Both the position numbers and the translations under genes were made by a program. A DNA stretch of 64,000 nucleotides. Source: JAUSKF01 sp964545345. Its GTDB lineage: Bacteria > Patescibacteriota > Minisyncoccia > UBA6257 > WO2-44-18. The notes beneath the pieces were generated by a model that ran no database searches, was not told where the DNA came from, and saw only the letters and a list, made by a program, of their open reading frames with translations. Position 1 is the first letter of the stretch, and each line of letters begins with the position of its first letter. Location: the NCBI GenBank assembly GCA_964545345.1, contig CAZJFE010000001.1, positions 30,174-94,173 of the forward strand, given 5' to 3'. Below are positions 1 to 9,230 of this stretch, piece after piece.

Positions 1-809
1 CAATCGTCATTCCTTCCGATCGCCAGGGGTTTATAGATCTCGCGAAATTTAAAAAGGCGCTAAACGCCGATACTTTTTTGGTTTCCGTGATGCACGCCAA
101 TAACGAGGTTGGCACTATCCAGCCAGTAGCCGCCATAGCGGCTGAAATTAGAAACTGGAAACTGAAAACTAAAAGCGACATATTTCCGGTTTTGCACACC
201 GACGCTGTCCAGTCTTTTCAGTATTTGAATTCGGACGTGAACGGTTTAGGAATTGATCTTATGACACTTTCTGCCCATAAAATTTATGGACCGAAGGGGG
301 TCGGAGCTTTATATGTCAGGGAATCCATTCGGGCGATGATGCGCCCCATCATCACTGGCACAGGACAGGAAGGAGGTCTGCGTTCAGGCACTGACAATGT
401 TCCCTATATGGTGGCGTTCGCCAAAGCGGCGGGGTTGGCGGTTAGTTTGAGGGCTAAAGAATCCGCGCGAGTTCAGGTTCTGCGTGATTATTTTTGGAAA
501 CAACTAAAGAAGCTCGGACCCAAGGTTTTACTAAATGGATCGCTGGAGAATCGGCTTCCCAACAATTTGAATATTTATTTTCCCGGACACAAAGCCCATG
601 ATTTATTAATTCAGTTGGATTTGTTGGGTATCGGAGTTTCTCCCGGGGCGGCCTGTTCATCCAGGGTTTCCAAGGGATCTTATGTATTGGAAGAGATGGG
701 ATTTCCACCGGCGCGCACTTCTGGAAGTCTAAGGTTTAGTCTTGGCAGAGCGACTAAAAAAGCCGATATTGATTATACAATTTCTGTTATAATGAAAGTA
801 TTGGGATAG
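1..809 (+). CDS. Cysteine desulfurase (NifS/IscS-like), 5' partial
   Basis: A PLP enzyme that takes sulfur from cysteine for Fe-S clusters and thio-modifications. The frame is open from nucleotide 3, so the gene enters from outside the window; the TTG at 78 is an internal Leu codon, not a start. Seen: HANNEVGTIQP, HTDAVQ, the PLP-lysine motif SAHKIYGPKG (Lys codon 279-281), GGLRSGTDN and the loop PGAACSSR with the active-site Cys (codon 654-656). C-terminal end is complete. A period-7 repeat at 144-171 encodes the stretch EIRNWKLKTK. NifS versus IscS versus tRNA-thiolation role cannot be settled without the N-terminus and partners. ClpB follows after 61 nt with its own promoter. Confidence 0.93.
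   Translation, partial: IVIPSDRQGFIDLAKFKKALNADTFLVSVMHANNEVGTIQPVAAIAAEIRNWKLKTKSDIFPVLHTDAVQSFQYLNSDVNGLGIDLMTLSAHKIYGPKGVGALYVRESIRAMMRPIITGTGQEGGLRSGTDNVPYMVAFAKAAGLAVSLRAKESARVQVLRDYFWKQLKKLGPKVLLNGSLENRLPNNLNIYFPGHKAHDLLIQLDLLGIGVSPGAACSSRVSKGSYVLEEMGFPPARTSGSLRFSLGRATKKADIDYTISVIMKVLG
144..171 (+). repeat. Degenerate heptamer repeat in cysteine desulfurase
   Basis: Four successive 7-mers: GAAATTA GAAACTG GAAACTG AAAACTA. They lie in frame inside the coding sequence and encode a basic stretch. One of seven period-7 tracts in the window. Confidence 0.75.
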
Positions 810-818
810 TGTTGGTAA

Positions 819-847
819 TTGCAATGAGCTCTTTTTAGTGGTATAAT
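819..847 (+). promoter_or_regulatory. Likely promoter of clpB
   Basis: TTGCAA at 819-824, a 17-nt spacer and TATAAT at 842-847, preceded by TGG (extended -10). The predicted start point leaves about 17 nt of leader before ATG 871 with no Shine-Dalgarno. No CIRCE inverted repeat is visible, so HrcA control is not indicated. Confidence 0.65.
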
Positions 848-870
848 TTCAACTAATTTCACACTCATTT

Positions 871-3495
871 ATGCCATCATTTAATCGTTTCACTATCCGA
901 GCCCAAGAAGCGCTTCAGAGCGCGCAGGAACTTGCCGCCCAGAGAAGCCATGGAGAATTCAGGGTGCTTCACCTCCTGCACGCGCTATTACAAGATGAAC
1001 AGACCCTAGTTCGCCCTATTTTAATCAAGGCGGGTATTAACGTTGAGACATTACAGAGGGAGATAGAGTCAGAGATGAAGAAAATGCCGAAAATAGTTAC
1101 GGCCGCCAGTGTTGGTCAGCTTTATCTTTCACCGGAATTGATGCAGGTATTGGAAAAGGCGGGGAAAATAGCTATTTCGCAGAAGGATGAATTTATTTCC
1201 TGCGAGCACCTGCTTTTGAGCATTATGGATGCTTCTTCTGCCGCCCAAAAACTGCTGGAGAAATTTGGTTTGAAGCGAGATTCGGCTTTTCGAGTGCTCG
1301 CGCAACTGCGCGGATCCACCCGGATTACCGACGAGACCCCTGAAAGCAAATTCCAGGTTTTAGAAAAATATGCGGTTAATTTAACTGAAAGAGCCAGAGA
1401 TGGGAAGCTGGATCCGGTTATCGGAAGACAAGAAGAATTAAAGCGTTTGATCCAGGTTCTGAGCCGTCGCACTAAGAATAATCCGGTTTTGATCGGCGAG
1501 TCGGGTGTGGGCAAGACGGCAATTGTTGAGGGGTTGGCTCAGCGGATTGTCGCCGGCGATGTTCCGGAGACCCTTAAAGATAAAGAGATAATCATGCTTG
1601 ATCTGGGATCTTTAATCGCGGGAACCAAGTTTCGTGGAGAATTTGAGGATCGATTAAAAGCTTTCGTAAAAGAGATCCAAAACGCCGCGGGTCGCTTGAT
1701 CCTATTTATAGATGAGATTCATATGATAGTAGGCGCCGGTTCAGCCGAGGGAGCGATTGATGCTTCAAATCTTTTAAAGCCGCCATTGGCGCGAGGTGAG
1801 TTGCATGCTATCGGCGCGACGACGATTAGAGAGTATCAGCGGCATATTGAGAAAGACCCGGCCTTAGAGCGTCGCTTTCAGCCGATAATGGTAGAGGAAC
1901 CAACCGCGGATGATGCCATGGCTATTTTGCGTGGCTTGAAAGAGAAGTATGAGATGCATCACGGTCTGCAGATCAGCGACGAAGCCATCGTTACCGCCGT
2001 TAATCTATCCTCTCGCTATATCACCGATCGGTTTTTGCCGGATAAAGCGGTGGATTTGATTGATGAAGCGGCGGCGGCTCGTCGATTGGAGACCGAAAGT
2101 TTGCCATCGGAGTTGGATAAAGCTCGGAGAGAAATTACCAAGCTGGAAATTGAGCAATCCGCTATATCCCAAGAGCCATCTCCTAAAAATAAAAGCCGCA
2201 TTAAGGTGATCAACGCGACCCTCGCTAAGCTTAAAGAAAAGAATGACGATTTGTCCGCTTCCTGGCATGCCGAGAAGTTGGCTTTTGAGGGTCTGCATAA
2301 TTTGCGCAAGAAGATAGAAGATCTTAAGAGGCAGGCAGAATTAGCTGAAAGGGAAGGTGATTTAGAGGCCGTGGCACAGATTATATATGGAAGCTTGCCT
2401 CAAGCCGAGAAAGATTATAAGAGTTTTACTAAAAAACACTCAAAGTCTTCTAAAAATGAGGGTTTTATTAAAGAAGTGGTGGACGCGGAAGATATTGCCG
2501 CGGTAGTTTCCCGTTGGACCGGTATCCCGGTTAGCCGAATGTTGGAATCTGAAGCCCGCAAGCTCTCCAGAATTGAAGATGCTTTAACTAAGCGAGTTGT
2601 TGGCCAAGAAGATGCTATTGGAGCGGTTTCCAATGCTCTCCGTAGAGCTAGGGCCGGTTTATCTGATGAAAATCGCCCGTTTGGGTCATTTATGTTCTTA
2701 GGTCCAACCGGTGTAGGTAAAACTGAGTTGGCTAAAGCTCTGGCGGAGTTTATGTTTAACGATGATAAGGCGCTTATTAGGATTGATATGTCGGAATACA
2801 TGGAGAAACATTCCGTGGCACGCCTCATCGGTTCCCCGCCTGGATACGTTGGTTTTGAGGATGGCGGTCAACTTACCGAGTTGGTGCGGCATCGTCCGTA
2901 CAGCTTGATTCTCTTTGATGAGATTGAGAAGGCCCATCCGGAAGTCTTCAACATTTTGCTTCAAATATTGGATAACGGGCGTCTGACTGATAGCAAGGGC
3001 AAGGTGGTTAACTTCAAGAACTCCATCATTTTGCTTACCTCTAATGTTGGCAGCCATTATTTTAAGGCCATGTCCGGAATTGGTTTTTCCGGGGCGTCTG
3101 ATTCAAGAGAGAGTCCTCAGGAAGATGATTTTAAAGGTAAGGTGTTGGATTCCCTGAAGCGCACTTTTAAGCCGGAATTTTTAAATCGGCTGGACGAATC
3201 AATTATTTTTCATCCGCTGACTAGGAAGGATATCGCCAAGATTGTTGATTTGCAGATTGAGAAGGTAAGAGAGCGGTTAAAAGAGAGAGAAATTACCTTG
3301 AATGTTGAGCCGTCAGCCCGTCAATATATAGTAGACAATGGATTTGATCCGGAGTACGGAGCTCGGCCGATCAAACGGCTGATTCAGAAAGTGATTTTGG
3401 ATAAGCTGGCCGACAAGATTATCGGCGGTGAAATTAAAGATGGAGATAAAGTTAAAATTGATTTCTCTCAATCCGCAATTAAGGTTAGCGTTTAA
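871..3495 (+). CDS. clpB: ATP-dependent chaperone/unfoldase ClpB (Hsp100)
   Basis: Hsp100 disaggregase, 874 aa, close to the usual ClpB length. Domains in order: Clp N-domain repeats (about 1-150), first AAA+ with Walker A GESGVGKT (about 209-216) and Walker B LILFIDEIH (about 276-284), a charged middle coiled coil of roughly 120 residues (about 406-530), then VSRWTGIPVSRM, second AAA+ with Walker A GPTGVGKT (about 611-618) and Walker B LILFDEIE, and the C-terminal sensor-2 part GARPIKRLIQ. The long middle domain favours ClpB, acting with DnaK, over ClpC; I see no clear ClpP-binding loop. It overlaps the start of the next gene, suggesting co-transcription. Confidence 0.93.
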   Translation: MPSFNRFTIRAQEALQSAQELAAQRSHGEFRVLHLLHALLQDEQTLVRPILIKAGINVETLQREIESEMKKMPKIVTAASVGQLYLSPELMQVLEKAGKIAISQKDEFISCEHLLLSIMDASSAAQKLLEKFGLKRDSAFRVLAQLRGSTRITDETPESKFQVLEKYAVNLTERARDGKLDPVIGRQEELKRLIQVLSRRTKNNPVLIGESGVGKTAIVEGLAQRIVAGDVPETLKDKEIIMLDLGSLIAGTKFRGEFEDRLKAFVKEIQNAAGRLILFIDEIHMIVGAGSAEGAIDASNLLKPPLARGELHAIGATTIREYQRHIEKDPALERRFQPIMVEEPTADDAMAILRGLKEKYEMHHGLQISDEAIVTAVNLSSRYITDRFLPDKAVDLIDEAAAARRLETESLPSELDKARREITKLEIEQSAISQEPSPKNKSRIKVINATLAKLKEKNDDLSASWHAEKLAFEGLHNLRKKIEDLKRQAELAEREGDLEAVAQIIYGSLPQAEKDYKSFTKKHSKSSKNEGFIKEVVDAEDIAAVVSRWTGIPVSRMLESEARKLSRIEDALTKRVVGQEDAIGAVSNALRRARAGLSDENRPFGSFMFLGPTGVGKTELAKALAEFMFNDDKALIRIDMSEYMEKHSVARLIGSPPGYVGFEDGGQLTELVRHRPYSLILFDEIEKAHPEVFNILLQILDNGRLTDSKGKVVNFKNSIILLTSNVGSHYFKAMSGIGFSGASDSRESPQEDDFKGKVLDSLKRTFKPEFLNRLDESIIFHPLTRKDIAKIVDLQIEKVRERLKEREITLNVEPSARQYIVDNGFDPEYGARPIKRLIQKVILDKLADKIIGGEIKDGDKVKIDFSQSAIKVSV

Positions 3496-4150
3496 GGCGA
3501 TCTTATTTTTGGGATTTTTGACCCTGGCTCGATTGGGCGATTTTTCTTTGTTCCCGACCCTACTTTTCATCATTGGAGCGGTAGTTTTGTATGCTAGGCC
3601 GCTTTTCCGAACGGTTGAAAAGCTTGGGGATTTTCTTGTGCTGATGTTCAGCGCGTTGGTCTTTAATCTGGTTTTTATTGATTCTCTGGATTTTTTCTTT
3701 TCCGCCGCCTGTTATTCGCTGCTTTTCTTTTTGTTGGTTGGTATCAAGGATTTGATTCTAATCAATCGTAGTTTTTGGTCTGTCGTTTTGAATTTCGGAT
3801 TGGCTTATCCGATCTTTCTGATCTTTTTTCAGGGTCATTTCGCCGGAGTTTGGTGGAAGGCGCCTATTTTGTTTTTCTTGACCCTTTTACTCAGTAAAAA
3901 TGTTCTTAAGAGGAGTATGGCAACAGCCCCTTTTTCTTTATTGGTTGTAGAAGTGGCTTGGGCGAGTAGTTTTTTACCGATTGGCTTTATCGGTTTGGCA
4001 AATCTGAACCTGCTTTTTTATGCCGTCACTCTTTCGCTATTTGATTTCCGTGAGCGGGGATTATTAGACAAGAAAAAAATCCTTTCGTTGCTTTCAATAT
4101 TTATCGTCTTATCCTTAATTATTTTAGGACTCTCCAGCTGGAGCTTTTAA
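3440..4150 (+). CDS. Polytopic membrane protein, unknown function
   Basis: A very hydrophobic protein of about 236 aa with roughly seven or eight predicted membrane segments and almost no polar domain; I recognise no family. The start could be GTG 3428 or ATG 3440; I prefer the ATG. Either overlaps the 3' end of clpB by more than 50 nt in another frame, so the two are probably translationally coupled. Charged stretches are limited to short loops such as FRERGLLDKKK near the C-terminus. The overlap with clpB is context only and does not show a role in stress. Confidence 0.75.
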   Translation: MEIKLKLISLNPQLRLAFKAILFLGFLTLARLGDFSLFPTLLFIIGAVVLYARPLFRTVEKLGDFLVLMFSALVFNLVFIDSLDFFFSAACYSLLFFLLVGIKDLILINRSFWSVVLNFGLAYPIFLIFFQGHFAGVWWKAPILFFLTLLLSKNVLKRSMATAPFSLLVVEVAWASSFLPIGFIGLANLNLLFYAVTLSLFDFRERGLLDKKKILSLLSIFIVLSLIILGLSSWSF

Positions 4151-4173
4151 TCTTCTTAGCATAAAGAGAGTGA

Positions 4174-4319
4174 GGTTTTTGCGTAATTCCGAACGAGATT
4201 CCGAGACGTAGCCCCGCGCGAATAGAGATTTTTTCGGGGACCCTTTAGGGCCGGGAAAATATCGTGAGATGAGCGCGTTTCGGCCGTCGAAGGTCGAGAG
4301 AGGAACTTACGCAAAGACC
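4174..4319 (+). ncRNA. Long imperfect hairpin, candidate structured RNA or palindromic repeat
   Basis: The gene-free 4151-4368 interval holds a rod-like inverted structure. The outer arms 4174-4190 and 4302-4319 pair over about 16 positions (GGTTTTTGCGTAA-TTCC with GGAACTTACGCAAAGACC). Inside, GACG..GCC..GCGCG pairs with GCGCGT..GGC..CGTC, GATTTTTTC (about 4227-4235) pairs with GAAAATATC, and GGACCC-TTTA-GGGCC makes the tip. It does not match the conserved SRP RNA, tmRNA or RNase P cores that I know. It could be a 6S-like RNA, a leader of the next gene, or an inert palindromic repeat. Strand is assumed from the following gene. Confidence 0.4.
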
Positions 4320-4368
4320 GAGTGAGCCCTTGATAGTTAATATCCGGTTCGCTAAACTGGGTATCACT

Positions 4369-5058
4369 ATGTCGTTGGATCAAAAAGCGGTAGAAATTTG
4401 TTATGCGTTAGTTCGGGTAGCGGCTCAGATCCGGCGTCCTGAGTTGCGCGCCAGGATTGAGAAGCAGGCCTTTGTTTTTCTTGAAAATGTCTCTTCCGGC
4501 GATTTCTCCTCGGCGATCAACAACAGTTCAGCGATATCCTCGCTTCTTAAGATTGGCCAAGCCCTTTATGAGGTTGAATCAGTAAATGTTTCCGTGATTA
4601 GCGGGGAACTGGAATTTGTTAATTCGGCAATGCGGCAATCACTTGGTTTAAATGGTTTGCCTGATTGGCAGAGGATTTTTCCAGAACCAGGCAATGTTAA
4701 AACTAAACAAGGCAATTCGGCAAATAATCCGGCAATTAGCCGATCAATGAGCGATCTTAGGCCGCCGCAGTCCGGGGTTCCTAATGGGAACGTTCAACAA
4801 TCCGTGGACACAACGACCTCCGAGTCTAATGGAATGAACGGAAACGGTTTTGCGGCAACAATGCGGCAATCGGCAATTTTGGAAAAAATCAGGCAATCCG
4901 GCAATGGTCAAATTCAACTGAAAGATATCATTGCCGCATTTCCGGAAACTAGCGAAAGGACTATGCGCTATGATTTGCAAAAACTGTGCAGTCAGGGCTT
5001 AGTTGATCGCGTAGGAAATGGTGGGCCTGGAAGCTATTACGCGCTGCGTAATAAATAG
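4369..5058 (+). CDS. DeoR-type winged-helix regulator with low-complexity linker
   Basis: A putative transcriptional regulator of about 229 aa. ATG 4369 is chosen over the upstream TTG 4330, because it starts an ordinary helical N-terminus (MSLDQKAVEICYALVR). Residues about 1-90 are an uncharacterised helical domain, about 100-165 a Ser/Asn/Gln/Gly-rich linker, and about 170-229 a DeoR-like helix-turn-helix (LKDIIAAFPETSERTMRYDL, then GLVDRVG). The linker DNA carries many GGCAA words. The gene is a single unit bounded by a terminator. Targets are unknown; the S-layer gene just downstream is a possible one. Confidence 0.75.
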   Translation: MSLDQKAVEICYALVRVAAQIRRPELRARIEKQAFVFLENVSSGDFSSAINNSSAISSLLKIGQALYEVESVNVSVISGELEFVNSAMRQSLGLNGLPDWQRIFPEPGNVKTKQGNSANNPAISRSMSDLRPPQSGVPNGNVQQSVDTTTSESNGMNGNGFAATMRQSAILEKIRQSGNGQIQLKDIIAAFPETSERTMRYDLQKLCSQGLVDRVGNGGPGSYYALRNK

Positions 5059-5072
5059 GAATTACCCTCGTT

Positions 5073-5135
5073 ATACCCTATGTAATGACTTTGTGTGAGG
5101 CTCAGTCATTCCAGGGTTAATTAAGGGTATTTTTG
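5073..5135 (+). terminator. Probable terminator after the regulator gene
   Basis: Two nested stems: ATACCCT (5073-5079) with AGGGTAT (5124-5130) outside and AATGACT (5084-5090) with AGTCATT (5104-5110) inside, followed by a T run. The ACCCT/AGGGT words each occur twice, so an operator role is also possible. Confidence 0.55.
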
Positions 5136-5157
5136 ATGGTGTTGAACCTGGATAAGC

Positions 5158-5182
5158 CTCCCACATTTGGGAGAGTTTTTTT
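5158..5182 (+). terminator. Rho-independent terminator
   Basis: CTCCCA (5158-5163), loop CATT, TGGGAG (5168-5173), then AGTTTTTTT. It isolates the S-layer gene from upstream transcription. The remaining 5183-5356 is an AT-rich leader in which I see no confident promoter boxes and no clear ribosome binding site. Confidence 0.75.
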
Positions 5183-5356
5183 ATTCCTCACGATAAAGAA
5201 CTCAGATTCATTACTTGGTAGTAGTTCGTCACAAAGATTGGTTTTCTGTTCTTGGTCGATTCTTCTTCGCGAAAGCGTGGGGGGACGAATGGGAAACAAT
5301 TTAGTAAATCAGTAAAATACAAAAATAATTGTTAGAAAAAAAGGTTAATTAATAAA

Positions 5357-8300
5357 ATGGGAAATTTAACAAAGAAATTTGCTTCAGTTGCCGTTTCCGC
5401 GGCTACTGTTGCATGGCTTTCGGGCTTTTCCATGTTGGTTCCTGTCGCTCACGCGCAGACCAGCTTGCAAGGCCAAATTGACGCTTTGTTAGCTCAGATC
5501 GCTGCCCTTCAGGCCCAGCTGGCCGCAGGTAGCTCAAGCTCTGTCGCCGCCTGCTCTTTCACTCGAGACCTCACCTTGGGTGTAAAAGGAGACGACGTAA
5601 TGTGCTTGCAGAAATACCTCAACAGCACTGGCCAGAAAGTTTCAACCAGCGGACCAGGTTCTCCTGGTAGTGAAACGTCATACTTCGGTTCATTGACCGC
5701 GTCGGCTGTTGCCAAATGGCAGGCCGCTAATGGCGTTGCTCCGGCTGCTGGATACTTCGGCAAGATCTCTCGAGCTAAATACTCAGCGTTAGCAGCTGCG
5801 GCTCCGGCCCCAGCTCCTGCTCCTGTTCCTGGAACACCAGCCCCGGTTCCTTCCGGTTCTGGTCTAACTGTATCTTTGGCTGCTGATCAGCCAGCTGCCG
5901 GTCTTTTCGGCGAATCATTCTCCAGTCGGCCGTTCACGAAGTTAACTCTTCGCGCTTCTGCTGATGGTGATGTCACCGTTAAAGCTTTGGTAATTGAGCG
6001 TCAGGGTCAAGGTGCTGATGCCGCTTTCTCCGGCGTAATTGGCTTGGATGAAGATGGTATCCGCATGGGTGTTTCCAAGACTCTTGGTTCCGATCACCGC
6101 TTGCGCTTAACTGAGACCTTTACGGTCAAAGCTGGTCAAACTCGCACTGTCACCATTTCCGGTGATTCCGATGCTGATCAGAATGACTACAATGGTCAAT
6201 TGGTAAGCTTAGCTTTGGTTGGTGTTGAGGTCGCTGGTAGCACCGCAGTCAATGCTTCCTTCCCCTTGGTTGGAAACAACATGACTGTTAACTCTACATT
6301 GTCTATCGGTAGCGTAACTTTGGCTCGTGGAGCTTTGGATCCTGGATCCGGTCAAACTAAAGAGATCGGTTCTACTGGCTATCGCTTCTCCGGCTTGAGA
6401 GTAACTGCTGGAGCCAATGAAGACGTGTTAGTTCGCTCCGTTAAGTGGAATCAATCCGGTTCCGCTGGTACTGGCGACCTAGCCAACGTTAAAGTTGTCT
6501 TTGATGGCGTAACCTATGCCACCACTCTTAGCGAGGACAATAAGTACTACGTCGCTAAATTTGGTGACGGTATCAAAATCTTGAAAGGCCTCAACAAAGA
6601 GATGCACGTTCAAGGTGATGTTATCAACGGTTCTGCCAGAACTGCTGACTTTGATCTGTACCGCTACGCAGACTTGCGAGCTACCGGTTTGACTTATGGA
6701 TACGACATCTTGCCTACAGCTACTGAAGTAGCCGCTAGCGCGGATGACGGTAACTTCCATGCAGCCGAGCCGAACTTTGATGCTTTCCAGGCCCACATCG
6801 GTTCTGGATCTATCGATGCTCAAAACGCTCCGTCTGTGGGAGCCCAGAACATTGCTATCAACTTAGCTAACCAGCCTCTCGGTGGTTTCATCGTTGACGT
6901 TAAAGGTGAAGACATTACTGTCGCCGCCATTAACTTTGATATGGCTACTGCGGGTGATGCAACGGCTATTGATTCCAACGACGTCACCAATATCACTTTG
7001 GTTGATGAAGATGGTAAGGTAGTTGCCGGTCCGGTTGACGGTGTTGCTGGTGGTAACAATGCCATCCGCTTCTCCGACACCATTACTTTCAAAGTTGGTC
7101 GCAAAGTTTACTCCTTGAAAGGTAAGCTAGGCACCGATTTCATCAGTAATGACACGGTTGCCGCTTCTACGACTCCTAGCTCTGACTGGACAACTGTTAA
7201 AGGTGTAACCTCGGGCGTAACTGTTACCCCGACTCCTTCCAGCGCCGTTACTGGCAGCACAATGACTGTTAAGGCATCTTCCTTGACTCTCACTGTCAGC
7301 CCAGAAACTAATGCTGGTGGCAGCGATGCTAGCTCGACCGCGCAAAACGTGGTAGCTGGTACTGCTGATTACGTCTTTACCAAGTACGTCTTGGATGCTA
7401 GCGGCTCCGGCGAGGACCTGAAGATTACCAGTATGTCTCCTCGTTTGGGCTTGAGCGCGGTTAACACTGGCGACGATGTTACCAATTGCCAATTGTTAGA
7501 TGGCAGTGTTGCTCTCAACACTGGCACCAACATTGTCAATCCGACTAACAGCGCGGCCAATGCCGACAACGTTGCCTTCGTATTCGATGTCCCGTTAGTG
7601 CTCGCGAAAGGAACCATCAAGACCTTGTCTCTCAAGTGCAACTTGATCTCCGGAGCGGACGCTGGCCAGCAATGGCGCTGGGGTATCGCTGATGCGGCAG
7701 GTAATATGGTCAGCACAGGATCTGTTTCCGGTCAGAGTGTGACCGAGACGATCACTGCCGACAACGGCCGCATTATCACTGGTGTTGGTGGTGGAACCTT
7801 GACGATTGCTCTTGATTCTGCCAGCCCAGCAGTGAAGTTGGTTGCTTCCGGCGCGACAGATCAGACCTTAGCGGTCTTCCGCTTGAACGCTACCAATGAA
7901 GATATCCGATTGGATACAATTGGTTTGCAGCTCGCTACTTCTACAACTAACGCGGCTGATGGAACTGTTGGTAATGCTTCCAACTCTCCGAGTGACTTGA
8001 GTAAGGTTACTTTGTGGAATGGATCCACTAAAGTTGGTGAAGCTACCTTCAGCTCAACTGATTACGCTACTGGTACTTTGTCCGGCGTCACTGTTCCGAA
8101 GAATGGCCAAATCCTCCTGACTGTTAAGGGAGATATGGCGAACATCGGAACGAACTTGACTGCCCGACCTGGTCACTTGGTAATCATCAACTACGATGCT
8201 CAATCTAGCTCTGATGAAACCAATCTAGGAGCGGTCGGCGTAGGTCTTTCCTCTGGAACGACTATCGCCGCTGCGGGTGCAGATAGTGGCTCTTCTGGCG

Positions 8301-9157
8301 CTCGTTTGGTAAGGACTGTTCCGACTGTTGAGAAACAAGCCTTGCCATCGGGATCGAAGTTAGCTAACGGCTCAAGAGACTTGTTCCGCTTCAAAGTTAC
8401 TGCTCCTTCGGGCGGCAACGGTGTTGGCTTGTACAAGTTCACCTTTGACGTCAGCACTTCTTCCGTGAGCACCTTTGACAATGATCAGGACGCCGATAAG
8501 CTTTCCGCTTTCCGCGTCAATGACTTCATCGTCAAGTGTTACTCGGATGCCGCCTTCAGCGTTGCTTCTTGCGGATCTGCTGACGGTTCTGGCCAGTTGA
8601 ACAACGGAGACTTCGCTACTTCTTCGGTTCACGAAGATTTAGGTGGAGATCGTTCCGGCTTGGATATTGCCGCGGCTACTGTTCCGACCATGGTTGAGGT
8701 TTACTTCAACCCGGCGAACACTGCGGATACTACCCAAGACAACCACGCTGATCCTTCTGAAGCGATCCGCGTCCCAGCTGGTGAATCTCGCTACTTCGTC
8801 TTGAGCGCGACAGTCGTCGGTTCCGGTACTTCTTCTCCGCAGGTCAGCACCAAGCTTCTTGGTGATGGTCAGTGGTTGAAAGTCCGGTACACTCCGAACG
8901 ATCTGTCCACTACGGGCGACAGCGATGACGGTACTACCAATGAGGACGTCACAATCGCTGGTGACAACTGGACAACTGGACGGTATGTCTTCGCGACTAC
9001 TGCCGCGTTGGCCGACACTGGTGATGACGACAACTTCATCTGGTCTGCTCACTCCACGAACACTAGCCAATCCAATGTCGACTACGACTGGTTGAACGGC
9101 TTCTTGATTCCTGGATTGCCGACCGGTGGAACCACGGCTGAAACTTTGACCCTCTAA
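5357..9157 (+). CDS. S-layer-like secreted protein with peptidoglycan-binding domain
   Basis: 1266-aa surface protein and the largest gene of the window. Order: signal peptide (1 to about 34, ending PVAHAQT), short coiled coil (LQGQIDALLAQIAALQAQL), peptidoglycan_binding_1-type domain at about 66-150 (FTRDLTLGVKGDDVMCLQ), an Ala/Pro linker, then about 1090 residues of beta-rich, Thr/Ser/Asp/Gly-rich repeats with few Lys and Cys. This architecture is typical of putative CPR S-layer proteins. Codon choice is distinct and strongly biased, as expected for very high expression. It has a strong terminator behind it and lies next to a glycan island, so glycosylation of its Ser/Thr-rich surface is plausible but not shown. 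Confidence 0.85.
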   Translation: MGNLTKKFASVAVSAATVAWLSGFSMLVPVAHAQTSLQGQIDALLAQIAALQAQLAAGSSSSVAACSFTRDLTLGVKGDDVMCLQKYLNSTGQKVSTSGPGSPGSETSYFGSLTASAVAKWQAANGVAPAAGYFGKISRAKYSALAAAAPAPAPAPVPGTPAPVPSGSGLTVSLAADQPAAGLFGESFSSRPFTKLTLRASADGDVTVKALVIERQGQGADAAFSGVIGLDEDGIRMGVSKTLGSDHRLRLTETFTVKAGQTRTVTISGDSDADQNDYNGQLVSLALVGVEVAGSTAVNASFPLVGNNMTVNSTLSIGSVTLARGALDPGSGQTKEIGSTGYRFSGLRVTAGANEDVLVRSVKWNQSGSAGTGDLANVKVVFDGVTYATTLSEDNKYYVAKFGDGIKILKGLNKEMHVQGDVINGSARTADFDLYRYADLRATGLTYGYDILPTATEVAASADDGNFHAAEPNFDAFQAHIGSGSIDAQNAPSVGAQNIAINLANQPLGGFIVDVKGEDITVAAINFDMATAGDATAIDSNDVTNITLVDEDGKVVAGPVDGVAGGNNAIRFSDTITFKVGRKVYSLKGKLGTDFISNDTVAASTTPSSDWTTVKGVTSGVTVTPTPSSAVTGSTMTVKASSLTLTVSPETNAGGSDASSTAQNVVAGTADYVFTKYVLDASGSGEDLKITSMSPRLGLSAVNTGDDVTNCQLLDGSVALNTGTNIVNPTNSAANADNVAFVFDVPLVLAKGTIKTLSLKCNLISGADAGQQWRWGIADAAGNMVSTGSVSGQSVTETITADNGRIITGVGGGTLTIALDSASPAVKLVASGATDQTLAVFRLNATNEDIRLDTIGLQLATSTTNAADGTVGNASNSPSDLSKVTLWNGSTKVGEATFSSTDYATGTLSGVTVPKNGQILLTVKGDMANIGTNLTARPGHLVIINYDAQSSSDETNLGAVGVGLSSGTTIAAAGADSGSSGARLVRTVPTVEKQALPSGSKLANGSRDLFRFKVTAPSGGNGVGLYKFTFDVSTSSVSTFDNDQDADKLSAFRVNDFIVKCYSDAAFSVASCGSADGSGQLNNGDFATSSVHEDLGGDRSGLDIAAATVPTMVEVYFNPANTADTTQDNHADPSEAIRVPAGESRYFVLSATVVGSGTSSPQVSTKLLGDGQWLKVRYTPNDLSTTGDSDDGTTNEDVTIAGDNWTTGRYVFATTAALADTGDDDNFIWSAHSTNTSQSNVDYDWLNGFLIPGLPTGGTTAETLTL

Positions 9158-9183
9158 GACTTGAGACTTAGTAGGTTAGGCAC

Positions 9184-9214
9184 AAACCCCCGCTTGAAAA
9201 AGCGGGGGTTTTGC
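9184..9214 (+). terminator. Strong terminator after the S-layer gene
   Basis: Perfect 12-bp stem: AAACCCCCGCTT (9184-9195), GAAA tetraloop, AAGCGGGGGTTT (9200-9211), ending in T-rich sequence. Confidence 0.92.
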
Positions 9215-9230
9215 TTTAAAATAGGTAATT

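Noticed and set aside
78..80. TTG 78 as start of the cysteine desulfurase
   Set aside because: The frame is open to the window edge and the upstream residues (IVIPSDRQGFIDL) fit the family, so the gene is partial.
819..870. CIRCE/HrcA control of clpB
   Set aside because: The characteristic TTAGCACTC inverted repeat is not present upstream.
8639..9070. Long minus-strand ORFs inside the S-layer gene
   Set aside because: Biased codon use of the sense gene leaves the opposite strand open; the translations show no recognisable domain.
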